Under the pieces are notes generated by a model that had not been told where the DNA came from, did not search any database, and saw only the letters and a program-made list of their open reading frames with translations. A DNA stretch of 64,000 nucleotides from Lanius collurio (taxonomy: Eukaryota; Chordata; Aves; Passeriformes; Laniidae): NCBI GenBank assembly GCA_020086605.1, contig JACBWW010000008.1, positions 22,271,326-22,335,325 of the forward strand, read 5' to 3'. The translations under genes and the position numbers were made by a program. This document shows positions 1 to 13,912 of the stretch, piece after piece; position 1 is the stretch's first letter, and the number at the start of each line of letters is the position of its first letter.

Positions 1-3000
1 TATTTATTATAGACACAATATTTTTATTTAAACTCTCAGCCTCATGCAGTGAATTGGTTTCTTTCTCATATTTTTGAACAAATTTAAAAAAATGGTCAGT
101 TCAATATTTGGTTTGTGAATTCAGCATGGAAATGCAAAAGGAGGTATGTAAAATTAAACTTTTTAGTTCTTTGTGAATTATATTTGAATACAGAACTTTG
201 TTTCTCTCCTCATTTAATAAGTCCTACCTGAATTATGATCATGGTCATATGGATTTCTTTCAACTTTCTTTAAATGTTTGGGGTTTTTTGTTGTTGTTTT
301 CTTTGTTGTTGTTTTTTTTTCTGATATGATGAATATCATAATGGTCTTTAGAAGTAGTCATTATCAGCTCCTTTAGAATTAGAAAATTTAGCCCAATGCT
401 GGAATTTCATCTGAGAGTGCAAAATAATTCCCCACCAATTAAAGATCTATAACTTTTTGCTGAGTCATGACAGAGGTATGGCTTGAGATACTTAAAATTG
501 GGATTGCAGGGTTATTATACATATTTGAGAAATCTTCCTTTACTTTATTTTTTTGATCTTTTGACCTAAGGTCCTTGAAGCAGCAGTGTACTTCTAGCTC
601 TATGCTCTAGTACTAAATATACTTAAAAATTTTAATACTATAATAACCCTTATGCATCCTACACCTAGGGAAGATGAGAGGACAGGGAAAAAAGAAAAAT
701 CTGGCAAGAGGGGACAAACCATCTCATGTCTGTCTTTTCTTTCTAGTCCTTGTTACTTGCTACTGTCTAGAAAAGCATTATCAAGAAGCTTATGTGTTAT
801 ACCTTCCATGACTATCATCTTTTATTTTATGTTCTGTGAAAACATGCAAGTGATATGGCTGGTTTGAATTGCTTCCACTACTCTGATACCCACTTAATCA
901 CTGGAAACTGAAAACTCCATTTGTTTCTCTCCTGATTATGTTCTTGTTATTTTAAGTACTCAGTGTGGTGAAAAAGATACAAGACTGGAGACACCTCACA
1001 AGAAAATGTCTCTCTGAATTTCGAAGAGAGAAAGTATATTCAGTACAGTTTCTACTCAATCTGCTGAATAGTGCTTTTTTAAATTTTATGTGTAAATACT
1101 TTTGTTTGACTATGTATTTATTATTATGGGAACAATGGCAGATTTTTACAGAAATCATGACTATATCTGGGCAGTTTGGGCAGTTAGATACACTGAAGGA
1201 ATTTATGCTGGAAATCACAATGTCTGGTATTTTCTGTCATGACTTCAGTAGTGTTATCATCATGTAATAATTGAATAATCAATAAGTTACATATGAATAT
1301 TCTCACTGCTTATGAAGCCTTGACAATTGCCTTGTTCTAGTTCTTGAATGTTCATGAGTCTTTAGTTGTCTGGACTCCTTAAGGCAGTTTGGGACAGGTA
1401 TAGAAGCAGGTTTCCAGCTACCTAGAGGACATCAGTAGGGTCAGATACACACAGACCTCATCAGGCAGGAACAGGCAGCAGCTGAGCTGGGCTGTTGTGA
1501 TCACTACACTTGGGACTGAAGTGTTGCAAGTGCAGTATTTGCACCATTGCCCCTCCCATTTGCATGTATTTAACATTTTGCATGTTTAGTTTAACTAAAG
1601 TAGGTTAGCAGGGTAGGGAGATACAATTTCGAGACCTGACATTTTTCTTTTCACTGAACGGCTTATATGAAAATAGGATTTAGGAATGCTGATATATAAA
1701 TCTGTTAAATATTCTTCAGCATTTTCACATTTCTGATGTTTTACATGGATAAAGTTTATCCAACTGTATTTTATTTTTAAATTGAGCTACAGATGTACGG
1801 AGTGACCTCCAGCTGAAAAACATGCCCTCAGACATTTCTCCCACAATATCTTTCAGTCCCACACCTCTTCCTTTATATTGTTGTCTTGGAAGGACAAAAA
1901 GCCTGTGCTCTGTGCTCGCAGGCAGTGGGTCTTGAGCATTAGAGATTGCTACTTGATTTATATCTCTGTGTCCCTCAAGTCTAGCTGAAGATGGAAAACA
2001 TGAGAGGTTTTAGTGACAGTTTTTACTTAGTCTGGTACAAATAAGCATATCAAGAAGAATTGGGCTCCATTTTTTTTTGGTACACTTGGAAACAGGAGAG
2101 AAAACTGTTTTTCTAAACTTGTCATATTTTCTGAGTTAAATGAGGATTTTTGCCAGCCATTCAAGATGAAAGCTAGAGAATGTAGAATTGTTCCACTCAT
2201 CAAATTTATTCCTTGTTACAAATTTTCCCCTATAGTAGCAGTGCTTTAATTTATAAAAGGAAACAAACCCAAAGTGGTTCACTATATCATCCAGTAATGT
2301 CTTGAAGAAGATAATCCCTTCCTTCCTAGGTGTGAAGGGCTTCAGGCAGGGTTGGCATGGGATGAGATTGGCACTGGCACACTGCCCTACGTGACCTGAT
2401 TTGATTCCTTGTGCCAGACTGAGCACCTAATGGAGCAGGTGGGAGCACTCATACTGATGGAGAGGCAGCAAGCCTGTGTGTGGGTTTTGTGGAATGACTG
2501 TTCTATGACATGGAGAAAGGGCAGCCCTGACAATTCCCATTGACTAGCTGTCAGCAGATACACACTGCCTGTTAGGTCTCTTAGCAGCACCATCTGAAAT
2601 GTCCATCTCTTTCCAAAGATTGGGCAGGGAGCACAAACACCCATTAGTCACTGGAAAGCAAACACTTCAAAATCAGGACTTTCATAGGCTTGGCTATTTA
2701 GAGCTGTTCTCAAGTTCCTGGCCAGTGATAGCATTGAGGGTTGTCTACAGGAGAAGAAAGGTGCATGACCTGGAGAGAATGGAAAGTTGGAGCTCCTTTA
2801 GTTTTACCTTTTAATATTTTGAATTCAGTGATCCTGTCTCTGAGTTTATCTCAGCTGAATTCAGTGAGGTGGCACCAGTGAAAATTTGAGAATATTCTGT
2901 ATTACTGGTGGAAGCTCTGGAGTCTCCTTAGGACTTGGGTTGGTGACCCATTTCATTCACTGGTGAGTGGAAAAATAGACAGGTCTGCTGAAAAGCTCTT

Positions 3001-6000
3001 TTAAATGTGAAACAGAAGAACAAATCAGACCTTTTTAAACATTTATTTTAAAGTTGCTCTTCAGTTTTAGTGAAGCACATGTTCCATGATTGTGCCAGAG
3101 CTTTGCAGGGATACTGCTAGCATTCAGTTACCTTCAATGATATTCTCAGAACATTTATATAGTAGCAGGGAAAGAACGATTCTAATTCTTCACAGTGTTT
3201 GTCATGGCAGATCAAGTATTTGTACGTGAAAAACGGTTATGTATTTTGTGTTATGCTTTTTGAAAGAATTCTTACAGATCTGTTGAGCATGAGGAAAAGT
3301 TGTCAGCTCACAAGTGTTGATGAACATCACGATGTAGGTATCAAATTGTTAGATAAAAAATCAATTATACTAATTGTTAAATGGATAGAGGTACTTCAGA
3401 AGCATCTGGTGATTTGGCCTATTACTAGTCTCTCAGTCTTCTATATACTATGACTAGTTTAGAAAAAAAAGTATTCAAATGGAAAAATGGCATTTTGATG
3501 AGCCTTTTATCCTTAAGTGCTCAATGTGAAGTTTTATTACAACACTTAAAAGAAGTGTGTCTCTGTAGGCACCTAGTGACTTTATCTATTTACTGATTGA
3601 AAATGTGATGAGATTAACTATTGGTAGCTGAAAAAATGATGAAAGGTGGTCTAACACTGACACAGATCTCCTGGCCTTACATCTAATCAGTATAAGAAGA
3701 AACAGCCAAAATGTTCAGGAAGATGGAGTATAGCATCAAAAAGGCTAGAGTGAAAAAATCTGCATGCCTTCAGAGAAAAGCCTGACATGGCATATCTTTT
3801 ATTTTATATTATTCTTCAAAATGTGTTCCTACCCTGAATAACACGTTTGTAATTCATAGTACTGTCTTTGCTGGCATGTAAAGATTATCTAACTTTTTGT
3901 CATGCTAAATGCACCAGCATCAATAGAGGATGCTATTCTGTCTGTTGCAAGTTAATGTTTCTTTCAAACTTTGCAATTTCTTAAACTGAAATCCAGTTTA
4001 AAATCTGGAATTGTGACTGTGCACTTCTTTTGTGACATGGGTTGTTTTTACCTGTTCCATGAACCATCAGCCACTTTTTTTTCCCCAAAGTGACATCTAT
4101 TCAGAGTTCTTGATTTGCCACATTTTTCCCTCATTCCTTGAGGAGTGAAGTATGAATTATCTTAAGTGGAATTCCAAATCCAAAATTCCTAAAATTAGTA
4201 GACAGCTGCTTGTTTGCTGTGGTATCCTTAGCATATAAAAATGTGTTGTAAGTTACAAGGTTATATTGTCCTGTCTCAGCTTAATTCCCAGACAGTCAGC
4301 AGTTTTTGAGCTGGGAACCAGTTGGAGTTTGGCATTCTCAGGGTAACACAGATTGGCTTATAACCTTGACATAGTTGACAGCAATTCAGAATGATATTAA
4401 ATATATACCAGTGCTTACATTTAATTGTTGTCAGTGATTTCCCTGATGCTATAGCACCATTTGTAGCAAAGTGTTACAAATTCACTTTGTCCTGTGCCTT
4501 TTTAGGTGTGCCATTGATAGGAGGTTTTGAGACTCAGCAGTCGCTGAAGAGGATCAGTAAAATGTTCTTTCTCCTTGTAGTGCAGATTAGCTATCACAGA
4601 TCCTTGATCCATCAGTATTCAAATGCCTTTATCCTTTCATCCTGTTTATTTCTGTAAGATCAATGGGGTTACAGCAACCTCTGTACCTACCAGGATGCAG
4701 GTTTTTAAGAATCTCAATAGGCTGTTAGAGACAGGCCTTCTTGGTGCTTTGCTGGTCTTGCTCCGTTGTGCCCACATCAAGCCCAGTGTTAAATGTACCC
4801 TACATTTATATAGCTTTGAGATTGCTGCAGTTCTTAGGCAGGTAGATTTATTCCCTGTTGCCTTTCTTGCAGCTGGTAGGGAGCTGCTGTGTGCCTCACA
4901 GATCATATTTCTACTACTGTTTCTGTGAACACTGTAATGCCAGCCAAGTCAATATTGTTTTGTAAGTCTTATTTCTCAAGCTCCTTAAAACTGATTTATT
5001 TGATTTTACTTTTTTTTTTTTTCTTCCAGAGTAGTAAGTAACATGAACTGTGTTATTCATGGATGAGGTTTCTTATTATTTGTCAAAGACTTTTTAAAGA
5101 GATGCAAGTTTTAACGAAGTTATGAAATGTTCAGTTTTTCTGGGGTGCATTGTTGCTTCCTACAATCATAATTTTGGAGAATTTTAGTTTCAAAGCTGAA
5201 ACATTGCATACTTTGAAGATAGTTTGAAGGCTTGGATTTGAATATATCAAATTCTAAATAGAAGATAGGTTTCAAGTACTTTTAACAGTCTGTATTTCTG
5301 AAGTTTCGTATCACCTGCTACTTACCATTTCATTAAGAGTTTTCTCAGAGTTTCAAAAACCAGTAAAGTTTGGTTGGTCTGAATTATTTTTTTTTTCTTC
5401 ATAATGTCTTAAATTACTTGAGTCTCTTTATTCAATATACAATTTTGAGGGAATCCCATGAATAAGCATACGGGGAAAGAGGGGACACTGGGAAACTCCC
5501 ACAGGGTCTATATGCTGTAATACTTGCCATTGGAGTGGCAGAATTCCACTATTTCCTTGAATATACTTTGTGATTAGAGGTTTGCTTTTCAATTCCATGA
5601 CTGATATAAAAACATAAAAAATACTGATATCAACTCTGCTGAGTAGTTATAAGGCCAGCAAGCTTCAGTTCTTGGAAAAACATATTTAAAATTAGTAATA
5701 CTTTCTGTCTGTTGTGAATTTTACATTCCATGTATCTAACTTGTTTAGGCTTGGATGTTATTGTATCCACACTTCTATTTTCTTTGGGAGAAGGGGATTG
5801 GAAGGTAATCAATGAAGGGAAAATTCCACTGTCAGATGATTAAATATTCCTTCCCATTAGTAGGGATTTTCTTTTCTCGTTCTGCTATTTTTGTGCACCG
5901 TAGATAATTCCAGTAACAGCAGTAGCAATGTCTGACCTTGGGTTGTAACACACCCAAGTGGCATGCCAATCTTGCCTTCATTTTGGCAGTGATAAGTTAA

Positions 6001-8344
6001 GGCTCTAGGATAATTAGAGCTGGCATTTTTTGCAAGTTGTGAGCTTTCACAGCAGATGCCAATTCATGTTGCCAAAAATAATAATAATAATTTAAAAAAA
6101 TAGAAAGAGTGATGCTACCAATGACAGCTCTTTAGTGTGGAAAAACCTCAGATCTGAATATTTTTCATTGATGCGAGGGGAAAAAGGGGGAGAGAGAGAG
6201 AGAGAGATACTGCAAAGAATAATATTCAGTAAATGAGATAACTCACCTTGAGCACAGGAGAATCAGATAAAGTCCCTGCCTAGACACACTCCTATACCCC
6301 CTAGTGAGTGGTCCCAATTATCAGGTGACTACATACTCCCTTCTTGATCTATTGAAGTGGTTCCATTTTGTTCTTAGGTAATAATTAATATATTTCCTAT
6401 GTCAGATGAGTGTTCTGGCCTCAAGGCTCCACAGGAGAAATGCCTCAGTATTTGTTTTTTATTACATTGCAGAAATGTCTTGGACCTGTTAACAGTGCAC
6501 ACTGAAATGTCTGTGTTTTGTTTGAAGCTGTAGAGGCTTTTGGGATGAGGACAACTTTCCTGCTCATTTCTAAAGATAGGCAGATGGTATGTCTGCATAT
6601 TTTTCCAAAATTTCAGTATCAAATTGAAACTAATATGTTTATTAACTTTTCTGCTCTTCCAAATTTTTTTGTTGTTGTTGCAACTTATATCCATTGCAAA
6701 TTAACTTTTCTCTATTTGCTTTCCTGAGCCTTGACAGTTGTCACGTTACTCTAAGGTGTTTATAGGCAGTGGTGACAAAATTGCTTTTAAAATGTCAGTG
6801 CTGGCAGCTAATGGAAGAGTTATTACTAACAGCTGCTCTTTGCTGAGAAAATGGTCAATGCCAATATACTGTAATAATTCTGTTTCTCTCTATTATTATT
6901 CAACTCTATAAAGTGCTCATGATTTTTCATATGAGTTGCATGGAATGTTTGATTATCTCCCACTCCTCACCCCTTATAGGAGGCAATGTTATTTTGTTAG
7001 CTCAAAGCTCATTTTTGTCATTTATAAGCTCAAAGGTAAATGTGTTAGTTTGAAAAAATAAATTAGTGGAATTTATTTATCTTTATGTATCCACAGGTAA
7101 AAGACATATATGCATGTTAGAACCAGAGTGGAATCTAATAATGAGGAAAGACAATATAGGAAGAATTTATTTATGACATTTATATTGATAGTTTTCTTAA
7201 TGCAGATTTGTGATTGTTTATTATTCCAGTACACTCTGAATGAAGGTTTTGGGGTTTTTAAAATCATTTAGAGGATGATGACAAAGACATCTCCATGAAT
7301 GTAGGAACACAATTCAGCATGTGACTCAGAGACAGCAGCTGGGGTTGTGTGACAATCTCTTTTTCAGCAGTTCTGTTTTTTGAAGGACTTCATGATTTTT
7401 CTTTGCTTCAATAAAGAACAAAATACAATAATGTCAAGTTTACAAACAGGAGGAAAAAAAAAGAATGTTCTTCAATTAAGATAGAGTATTTTAGCTTGAC
7501 AAAATCAAAACATTTGATTTCACCTTTATTTTTCATTTACATTATTGTATATACAGTTGTTACAATTTTAGTTTTAATTGAGAGATGGGATATTTCAACA
7601 TTGTCAAGTCCTTAACTTCCTCCTTGCTCCTCCTCCTGCAGAAAATGTTGGAAGAAGTGGTTTTCTTTCATTTTGAAAGAAATGTGCTTCCCAATCTGAA
7701 ATATATATATGTATTTTAATCAGATCTACTACTGAGTTACATAAAACCATAACAGATTTTTGTGCATACTAAGATTGGCTACCATGCATTTGCTGAAATA
7801 GAATGACTCATTTTCAGGAACAGATAAAGCCATTATACTGCCTGGAACACTCTTGATGCTGTCTGGCTTTTACTTTTCAATTACAGCATACATTATTTAA
7901 TAGTTTTCTCCTCTTAAGGTCTTCATACCTTCTCTGCTTTTTCAAGAATAAAAATCTAATAGTATGGAAAGTGTAAAAATTACCATGAAAATTATATTTG
8001 GGGAAAACTTGTGATACCTAATACTTATGCCATTAATTATGCCAAGGATTTTTTTTCAAAATCATCCTAAATTCTGTGCCACTGAGCATATACATTTGCC
8101 TTGAGCCAGATGTGGTTGGGGAGACGATATAAAGCATAGAGGCCAGAGTAGTGCAGGGTTTTGCTATTCAGCGTGGTCTGTACCGTGGTGACTCAGGCAT
8201 ATGTCCTGTGGGACAGTCTGAAACAGGGGTCCCCCTCCATCATCATGAAGTAAATCAATTTACTGAACAATTATACAGAAGCTAGTGATACTATTTTCAA
8301 GGCTGGTATTACCAATAGTCCCTTCTTAAACTGTGGTATGATTT
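1..8344. other. AT-rich non-coding stretch, no gene recognised
   Basis: I see no exon, RNA gene or intact mobile element here. Open frames are short (106 codons or fewer) and show no family motif. The stretch holds scattered T and A tracts, an ATA/AAT run near 6080 and a GA dinucleotide run at 6190-6207. It reads as unique intergenic or intronic DNA of a vertebrate. Confidence 0.6.
6190..6207. repeat. GA dinucleotide microsatellite
   Basis: About nine uninterrupted GA units follow a short G run. This is a simple repeat and is likely polymorphic in length. No neighbouring gene or element is seen. Confidence 0.9.
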
Positions 8345-8427
8345 TTGGGGTTGTCCTGTGCAGAGCCAGGTGTTGGGATTGATGGTCGTTTCCAACTTGT
8401 GGTATTGTATGTTCTATGATTCTAAAT
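8345..8427 (+). mobile_element. CR1 LINE 3' tail, short fragment
   Basis: The segment reads like the last ~80 bases of an avian CR1 element. It has a 'gttgtcctgtgcagagccag' stretch, then 'ttgggattgatggtcg' and 'tttccaact', and ends in 'ttctatgattct', the near-tandem octamer tail typical of CR1. 5' truncation to a tail this short is normal for CR1. The boundary on the left is approximate because the sequence before it (a possible degraded continuation from about 8100) could not be matched. Confidence 0.7.
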
Positions 8428-10339
8428 CTGGAAGGTGTTGATTCCTGGTGGTTTGCATTAGGCTTTGAGAAGGAGGAGATTTCAGAGAATCAGGAGAAGA
8501 AATAGATAGCATTTCTTTTAAATATTAAAACTGTTTCAAGTAGAAAGTCGTAATAAAACTGTATGGGCTTTCACAAAACCTTACATATCTTGGTGTTTGA
8601 TTATCACCTTTGAAGAACCTAAGGAGAAAGGCAGCAGCTTTAATGGGATTTTGGCCTTCATAAATTTATCTTGCAGTTCAGGCTTTATATGATCTTCATA
8701 ACCATACTGAATTTTATTACATTTGAAGTGACAATATCCCTGCCACTACATGATTGTGTTATATTTCTGGAGCATGCTCTCTATTCTGTTTTTAGTTTTG
8801 ACTTGATGGCAAGTGACACTGAAAATTATGTAAATTTGAAAAACTACAGAGTAATTTAGTGAAGGCTAAATTATGTATTTACTAATACACCATGCTTTAA
8901 ATTCAGTTGACTTCTACTTTCCTGTGTTTTACTTGACACTGGATATCACCCTGTAGGTGTTATTTTAAGTTGCCCTGTAGATTGCATTTGAGTACACTTT
9001 GCATGGAGGTCACACAGTTGTGTAACAGAAGTGTGGTCATATGGTGACTAAATGGTCTGGGAAAAAAAAAAAAAGGCCTTAGGAAATAAATAGTGCTTCA
9101 GACATAGAGGTACTCCACAAGATCCGGAGTGTATCCAGGTCAGGTAAATGCTGTAGGTGTAGGTAATCCTACCTTCAGACAGTGTGATCTCTTGGAGTAC
9201 TTCCAGAGATACACTGAGAGCTGCATCCTCAACCTGAGCTTGCAGTTTATCTTTTTACCTGTCTTTGCTTCTTTGCTTTTAATACAAGGTTGGTTTTGAA
9301 CCTTCATGCTTGTATTGCTTTCGATTTTTCTGTTTCAGTATTATAGCAAGAATAAGACTTTTAATGGTTTTATACAATGCTGATTTTTCCTCCTATTTTC
9401 TGTTCTTCTCTCTACTCCATCATTCACTTTCACTGTGATGTCCATTGCACTGGAGGATAGGAGCTACTGGTAGCTCATTCCTTGGCTGTGGGTGGAAGTG
9501 TATGATCTTTTGCTTAAAACTGCTAAGAGTCAGTAAGAGAGGGTAAGCCTTTTTGACTGTGTCTATAAAGAATTTTTGTAAAATGGATCAGTTAGTTACT
9601 GGAAATTTTTAAGTTCAATCTTCATTTAACATTGAGATCCATTCACTTCTGTGTTAAGCTAAAAAACTGTTCCTGAACCACAATAAACAAATCTCTGAAG
9701 ATTTGACACATGAAGATAGACACATGAAAACTTTGGTTGAATTTTGTTGGTCTGATTTCTCCACAGTAAGCACTTTCTTAGACACCTAATACAAGGTGAA
9801 ATTTTGTCACGTCTCTTACTTGAGTTCTGAGTTTCATCATTCATCAGTTTTCCAATCAATTGAGTAAAATCAATCTTGTGGAGGAGCAAATGAAATGATC
9901 TTGTTGAGGAGCAGGTGAAATGGATATGAATAAAGTGAACATACTAATCAGTATTTTCATAGAAGTAACTAAAAAAGTTACATTAGTTCATTAAGAAACA
10001 TTGGAGAGAATCAAATCTAGGTTTAGTATTGTCTGATTCAAATGGCTGAACAACATCTAAGACCCAGATGATGAATTCTAGTCTAATAATGGTTTTAGAC
10101 AGAGTATCACAAGACTACAAGATGAAAAAAAGCCAGTATCACAAGCAGGACATTAAAATTGCCAGTGCAGGCAACAAAGACTTGCTTCAGTTTTTGTATT
10201 ATAGATGATAATGCAATCTCTGCCCTTGTCTGACTAAGTAGGACAAAGATATTCACTTCTTACACAATCCATTGACAAGTTCTTAAGAAATCTTGCATCA
10301 AATTCTGTTTTTGTTGATTGCACTGTAGGCCTACCTGAA
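8428..10339. other. Non-coding stretch, no gene recognised
   Basis: Apart from a short tandem duplication near 9.9 kb and a 13-base A run near 9062, I see no interpretable structure. Open frames are 76 codons or shorter and show no motif. Confidence 0.55.
9873..9922. repeat. 25-bp tandem duplication (two copies)
   Basis: Two adjacent 25-base units, 9873-9897 and 9898-9922, each begin 'atcttgt' and end 'tgaaatg'. They agree at about 22 of 25 positions; the differences are one g/t and an aa/gg change. This looks like a local slippage or duplication event old enough to have gained substitutions. Confidence 0.85.
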
Positions 10340-10512
10340 ATTACTTTATTTGATGTTGAAGTGCTCTCTCTTTCCTTTTCTCTTTCCTTTCTATTTCTTG
10401 CTCTCTCTCTACCTCTCAATCTCTGTTAAATAAAATCCGTGTTGTTGACTTGGGCATGTGGCCTTGTTTGCACCCTAATTCCTGCGGAGGCATCACTAAT
10501 CGGATAACACGA
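10340..10512 (+). mobile_element. Possible LTR 3' portion (R-U5-like)
   Basis: A polypyrimidine stretch (about 10361-10424) runs into an AATAAA poly(A) signal near 10430. A GT-rich segment then follows ('gttgttgacttgggcatgtg'), and a 'gcggaggcatcactaatcgg' block precedes 'ataaca'. This order (pyrimidine-rich, poly(A) signal, GT-rich, then a ...CA end) is typical of the R-U5 end of an avian endogenous-retrovirus LTR. I could not find a matching TG... left end, a TATA box or a flanking duplication, so the element is partial or unrecognised. It could also be the 3' end of an unrelated transcript. Confidence 0.35.
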
Positions 10513-10639
10513 AGTCACATTGTTCCAGGTGCAGCAGGAGCATGCCCAGGGTTGTTACCTGCTGGAGAGGAAAACCAAGGGTAACCTTATTCATCTGTTC
10601 AGTTCACTCTAAGGAGGCTATTTAGTACACCCAAAGTAT

Positions 10640-13600
10640 TTCCCTAATACACTTATTTCTATTTTTGTATAGTATTACAAGCTAGACTGAATTATCTGGC
10701 CTAATAAAAATTACTAATTACAAGCAAATATCAGTAAACCAAGGATAATTATAAAGCAGTACAGAACATTTAACAGAAAAAATATCACAGTGTACCTGCA
10801 GCTGAAATACATGCTTCCTAATCATTTTACTTGTAGAGTCAGTGGAATGGCACTGATAAGGTTTACAGCCTCTCAGTGAAAATAGAGAAATTACATACTA
10901 ATTGTATGCACATTTTTAATAAGGAATAAGAAAAACAAGGTTAGTTTCTGGCAACATCTTTGAAGGGGCAGCTCCAGTAATTTACTTTGTGTCAGAGTTA
11001 TTTTTTTTCACCAATATTTCTGACATTATCATGTCATAAAAATGTAGACTTCTGTTTTCTTGACTAAAAGCAAAAGAAACATAAGGAGTAGGACTGCAAC
11101 TGTTCACTTATTTTTAAGCCAGGAACTGCTGAGATTTTCTTAGAAAGCAGAGGAAAAGGAAAACGTAGGTTTCGCTCTAAGCAAAAGTTTTGTTAGATAA
11201 GCCTGTCTAACACATATCTAATCTATGCAACATCTGAATTTACAAAATTAACTTTTCTTATTTTGTGTAGCTATTCAAATAGTATAGGCTCCGTGCAGAA
11301 TGCATAAATACATACATTTTATCGTAGAATATTGCTTAACACTTCAAATTTATGTAATGTATGCACTTTTATATATGCTTTTATTAATCAAAGTTTCAAA
11401 TCATGTGTGACCTTATAGGAATGTATTTTAATTTTGTACTACCACTTGACCAACAAAGACATGACTGAAATGTACAATGTTCTCTTCTGAGAAAGGAAAT
11501 GCATTTTTATGTTTTTGAAAGTAGGCATAGGTAACTTTCTAAACAATGCTGAGTTTATAATTTAAAAAGATGAGGAATACACTTGTTCTTATAAAGGGGT
11601 AAAGCCGTGAAAGATGTAGAGAGAACCCTGTGGGGTGTCCATCCTCTTTCCTCTGTTTGAGACAAGCCAAAACTCCTCTTCCAGCCATACTTACGGATTT
11701 ACACTGTCTTAGTAGCAATAGCATAGATTCTGAAGCTGCAAAACTCTCCAGTAGTTTTCATGCCTACTGTTGTGTTGTTACAGCATAGACTGTTATTACC
11801 TCAGATGCATTTTATTAGAAGCTCTCTCCTCATGTGGAATAATTCATGGGTTCTTTATTGCTTCCTCAACTAAATGTAGCTTATTCTAGAAATACTAATT
11901 TCCCCATCTATAAATGATTCCAGAAATGCTAGTTTCCTTATTTAATGTCTGACTGGGCTTGGTTACACTGCAGTGCAAATTTGGAGTTAGCAAGATCTAC
12001 AACTAGACAAAATGGGACCTGCTGCTATTTGAAGAACAGTCTTGTTACAGTGTAAGCATGTCTGCTTGCTTAAAGATCCTGACACACCGATTAGTCAGTT
12101 TTCCCTCTAGATTAGTATTAAGCAGTCAAAACTGATTTTCCCTGTTCACTAATTTTTTCCAAATTTGTTGACTAGAAACTGTTTGCTGGATTATTTTTGA
12201 AAAAAAAAATCATCTCTTGGAACAGAAAGTATAGCTGGTCTTCAAATTTCAGCTGATTTTTACTGAATAAATGTGTCACGTGCTCTTGTGTTTCCTGGCC
12301 AGGAAGAAATCAGTCATATTTCTGGTACAAGTACTCCCAGCTATAAATAACAATTCTGTTTTCTAGTGTTCTCTAGTATGAATTTAAAATGCCCTGTTCT
12401 GGCAAATTATTCCTGCAAAGCAAAGAGATGGCTGTGAATAGAAGTGCAATGGTTTTGACAGAAAAGCAAGGTTAATATTCCCTGAAATTATCTGTCAGTA
12501 TTCACCTGCAAAAAGACATAATGTTCTTCCTGCAGCCATTCATCCGTACTTGTCTTTTTAGTCCCTGTGATACCACTTAAATGTAGTCACTTAACCAACC
12601 TTTTCAGAATCACTTCAGTGTTCAAAGTCATGAATAAAAACATAAAAACTGGTTGCAAATCCCTACAGTGATGACTCCTTCTCAGTTTTCCCTGTGAAGA
12701 GGATTTTTGGGGGATTCTATCATAATCCGTATTTCTCATGCCACAACATCATACCCTGAAAACATGTTCTGGTGCTGAGGAGGCTATTGAAGGATGTCTC
12801 AAGACAGTTGGGGGAAAATGAAGGTAATCTGTGTGTCATTGGCGAATGGAACTATTGACTGAGCACACAGGTTTCCAGGAATGGATAATGGATAATTCCC
12901 ATCTTTTATTTTGTTTTGATTCCAGTTCCCCAACAGTTTTTCTTCTTTCTAATTTTTTTATACAGGTAGAAACATGAGTCTCCACACACTCTGCTAAATT
13001 TAATTTTTTATTGCTGGCATCATTCTGGTTCAGTTTTGATTCAACAAGTCTAGATGGATCATTTTTTCAGCTTTACCTAAATTTTCAATCTTGAATTCTT
13101 CTAGAGCAGGGACTGTTTTCTTTGTCTGCCTGTAAAATACAGCTGTGTACTGCTGTTCAGCTAGATTTTGCAGGGACTATCATAATAGAATTAATAACTG
13201 CTATTAATAACTTAATCTGCATTCCAATAGCTCACCCACTAAAATATCCCTGTAGCCTCCAAGGTTGTTACTATTTGTTTTCTATTTGTCTTAGTGCCTA
13301 GAGTCTCAAGACAAGATCAGAATTTTATGGACACATGCAATGAAATTCATCTGAAGAAATGTAAAGTAATGTTTTCTGGAAATCCTATAAAATTATCATA
13401 GTAAAATGGTTGCGATTTTACTGTTTGTCCCTTGTCAAAAGACTGTTTTGGGGTTTTTTTTTCCTAAGAGTACCTTCTGTCTGCTTTTCATAAGAACACT
13501 TATTTTAATTCTGTTATTTCTGAAAGAAAACTAATGAAAGTTGCTATAAAAAATGAAAAATGTGACTGGTGTAATCACTGAGTGTTTAAGGTAAAGATAC

Positions 13601-13912
13601 TAATTTTCAAAATAATTTTTTATTGAGACTCCCATTTTTACTTTTCTTCCTATGTTGCTAATAGCAAGCCAATATTTTGTTTTGCAAGTCTAAGTCTTCT
13701 GATTATACATAATAGAGGACAATGGATATTAGAAAGCAACTCTTTTTGCATCTTGACCACTCTGTCTCCAGTTTAGGCAAAAATATCTAAGATGCTTCAG
13801 ATTATACCACAGAACAGTAATCTTTTTTTTTTTTTGTGGTCTCTTGTTTCTTAATAAAACAAAACATATTATATACTTTTTTTGAACAGAACTGAACATT
13901 AGGCTGTTCTTT
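10640..13912. other. Non-coding stretch, no gene recognised
   Basis: AT-rich unique-looking DNA with no convincing exon or mobile element. Open frames are 61 codons or fewer. Confidence 0.55.

Noticed and set aside
965..1267. 100-codon plus-strand frame with basic N-terminus and hydrophobic middle
   Set aside because: It begins with GTG rather than ATG, has no family resemblance, and an almost equal frame lies opposite on the minus strand.
8100..8230. Possible LTR promoter ('gatataaagc')
   Set aside because: No TG...CA boundaries, poly(A) signal or repeated ends could be found around it.
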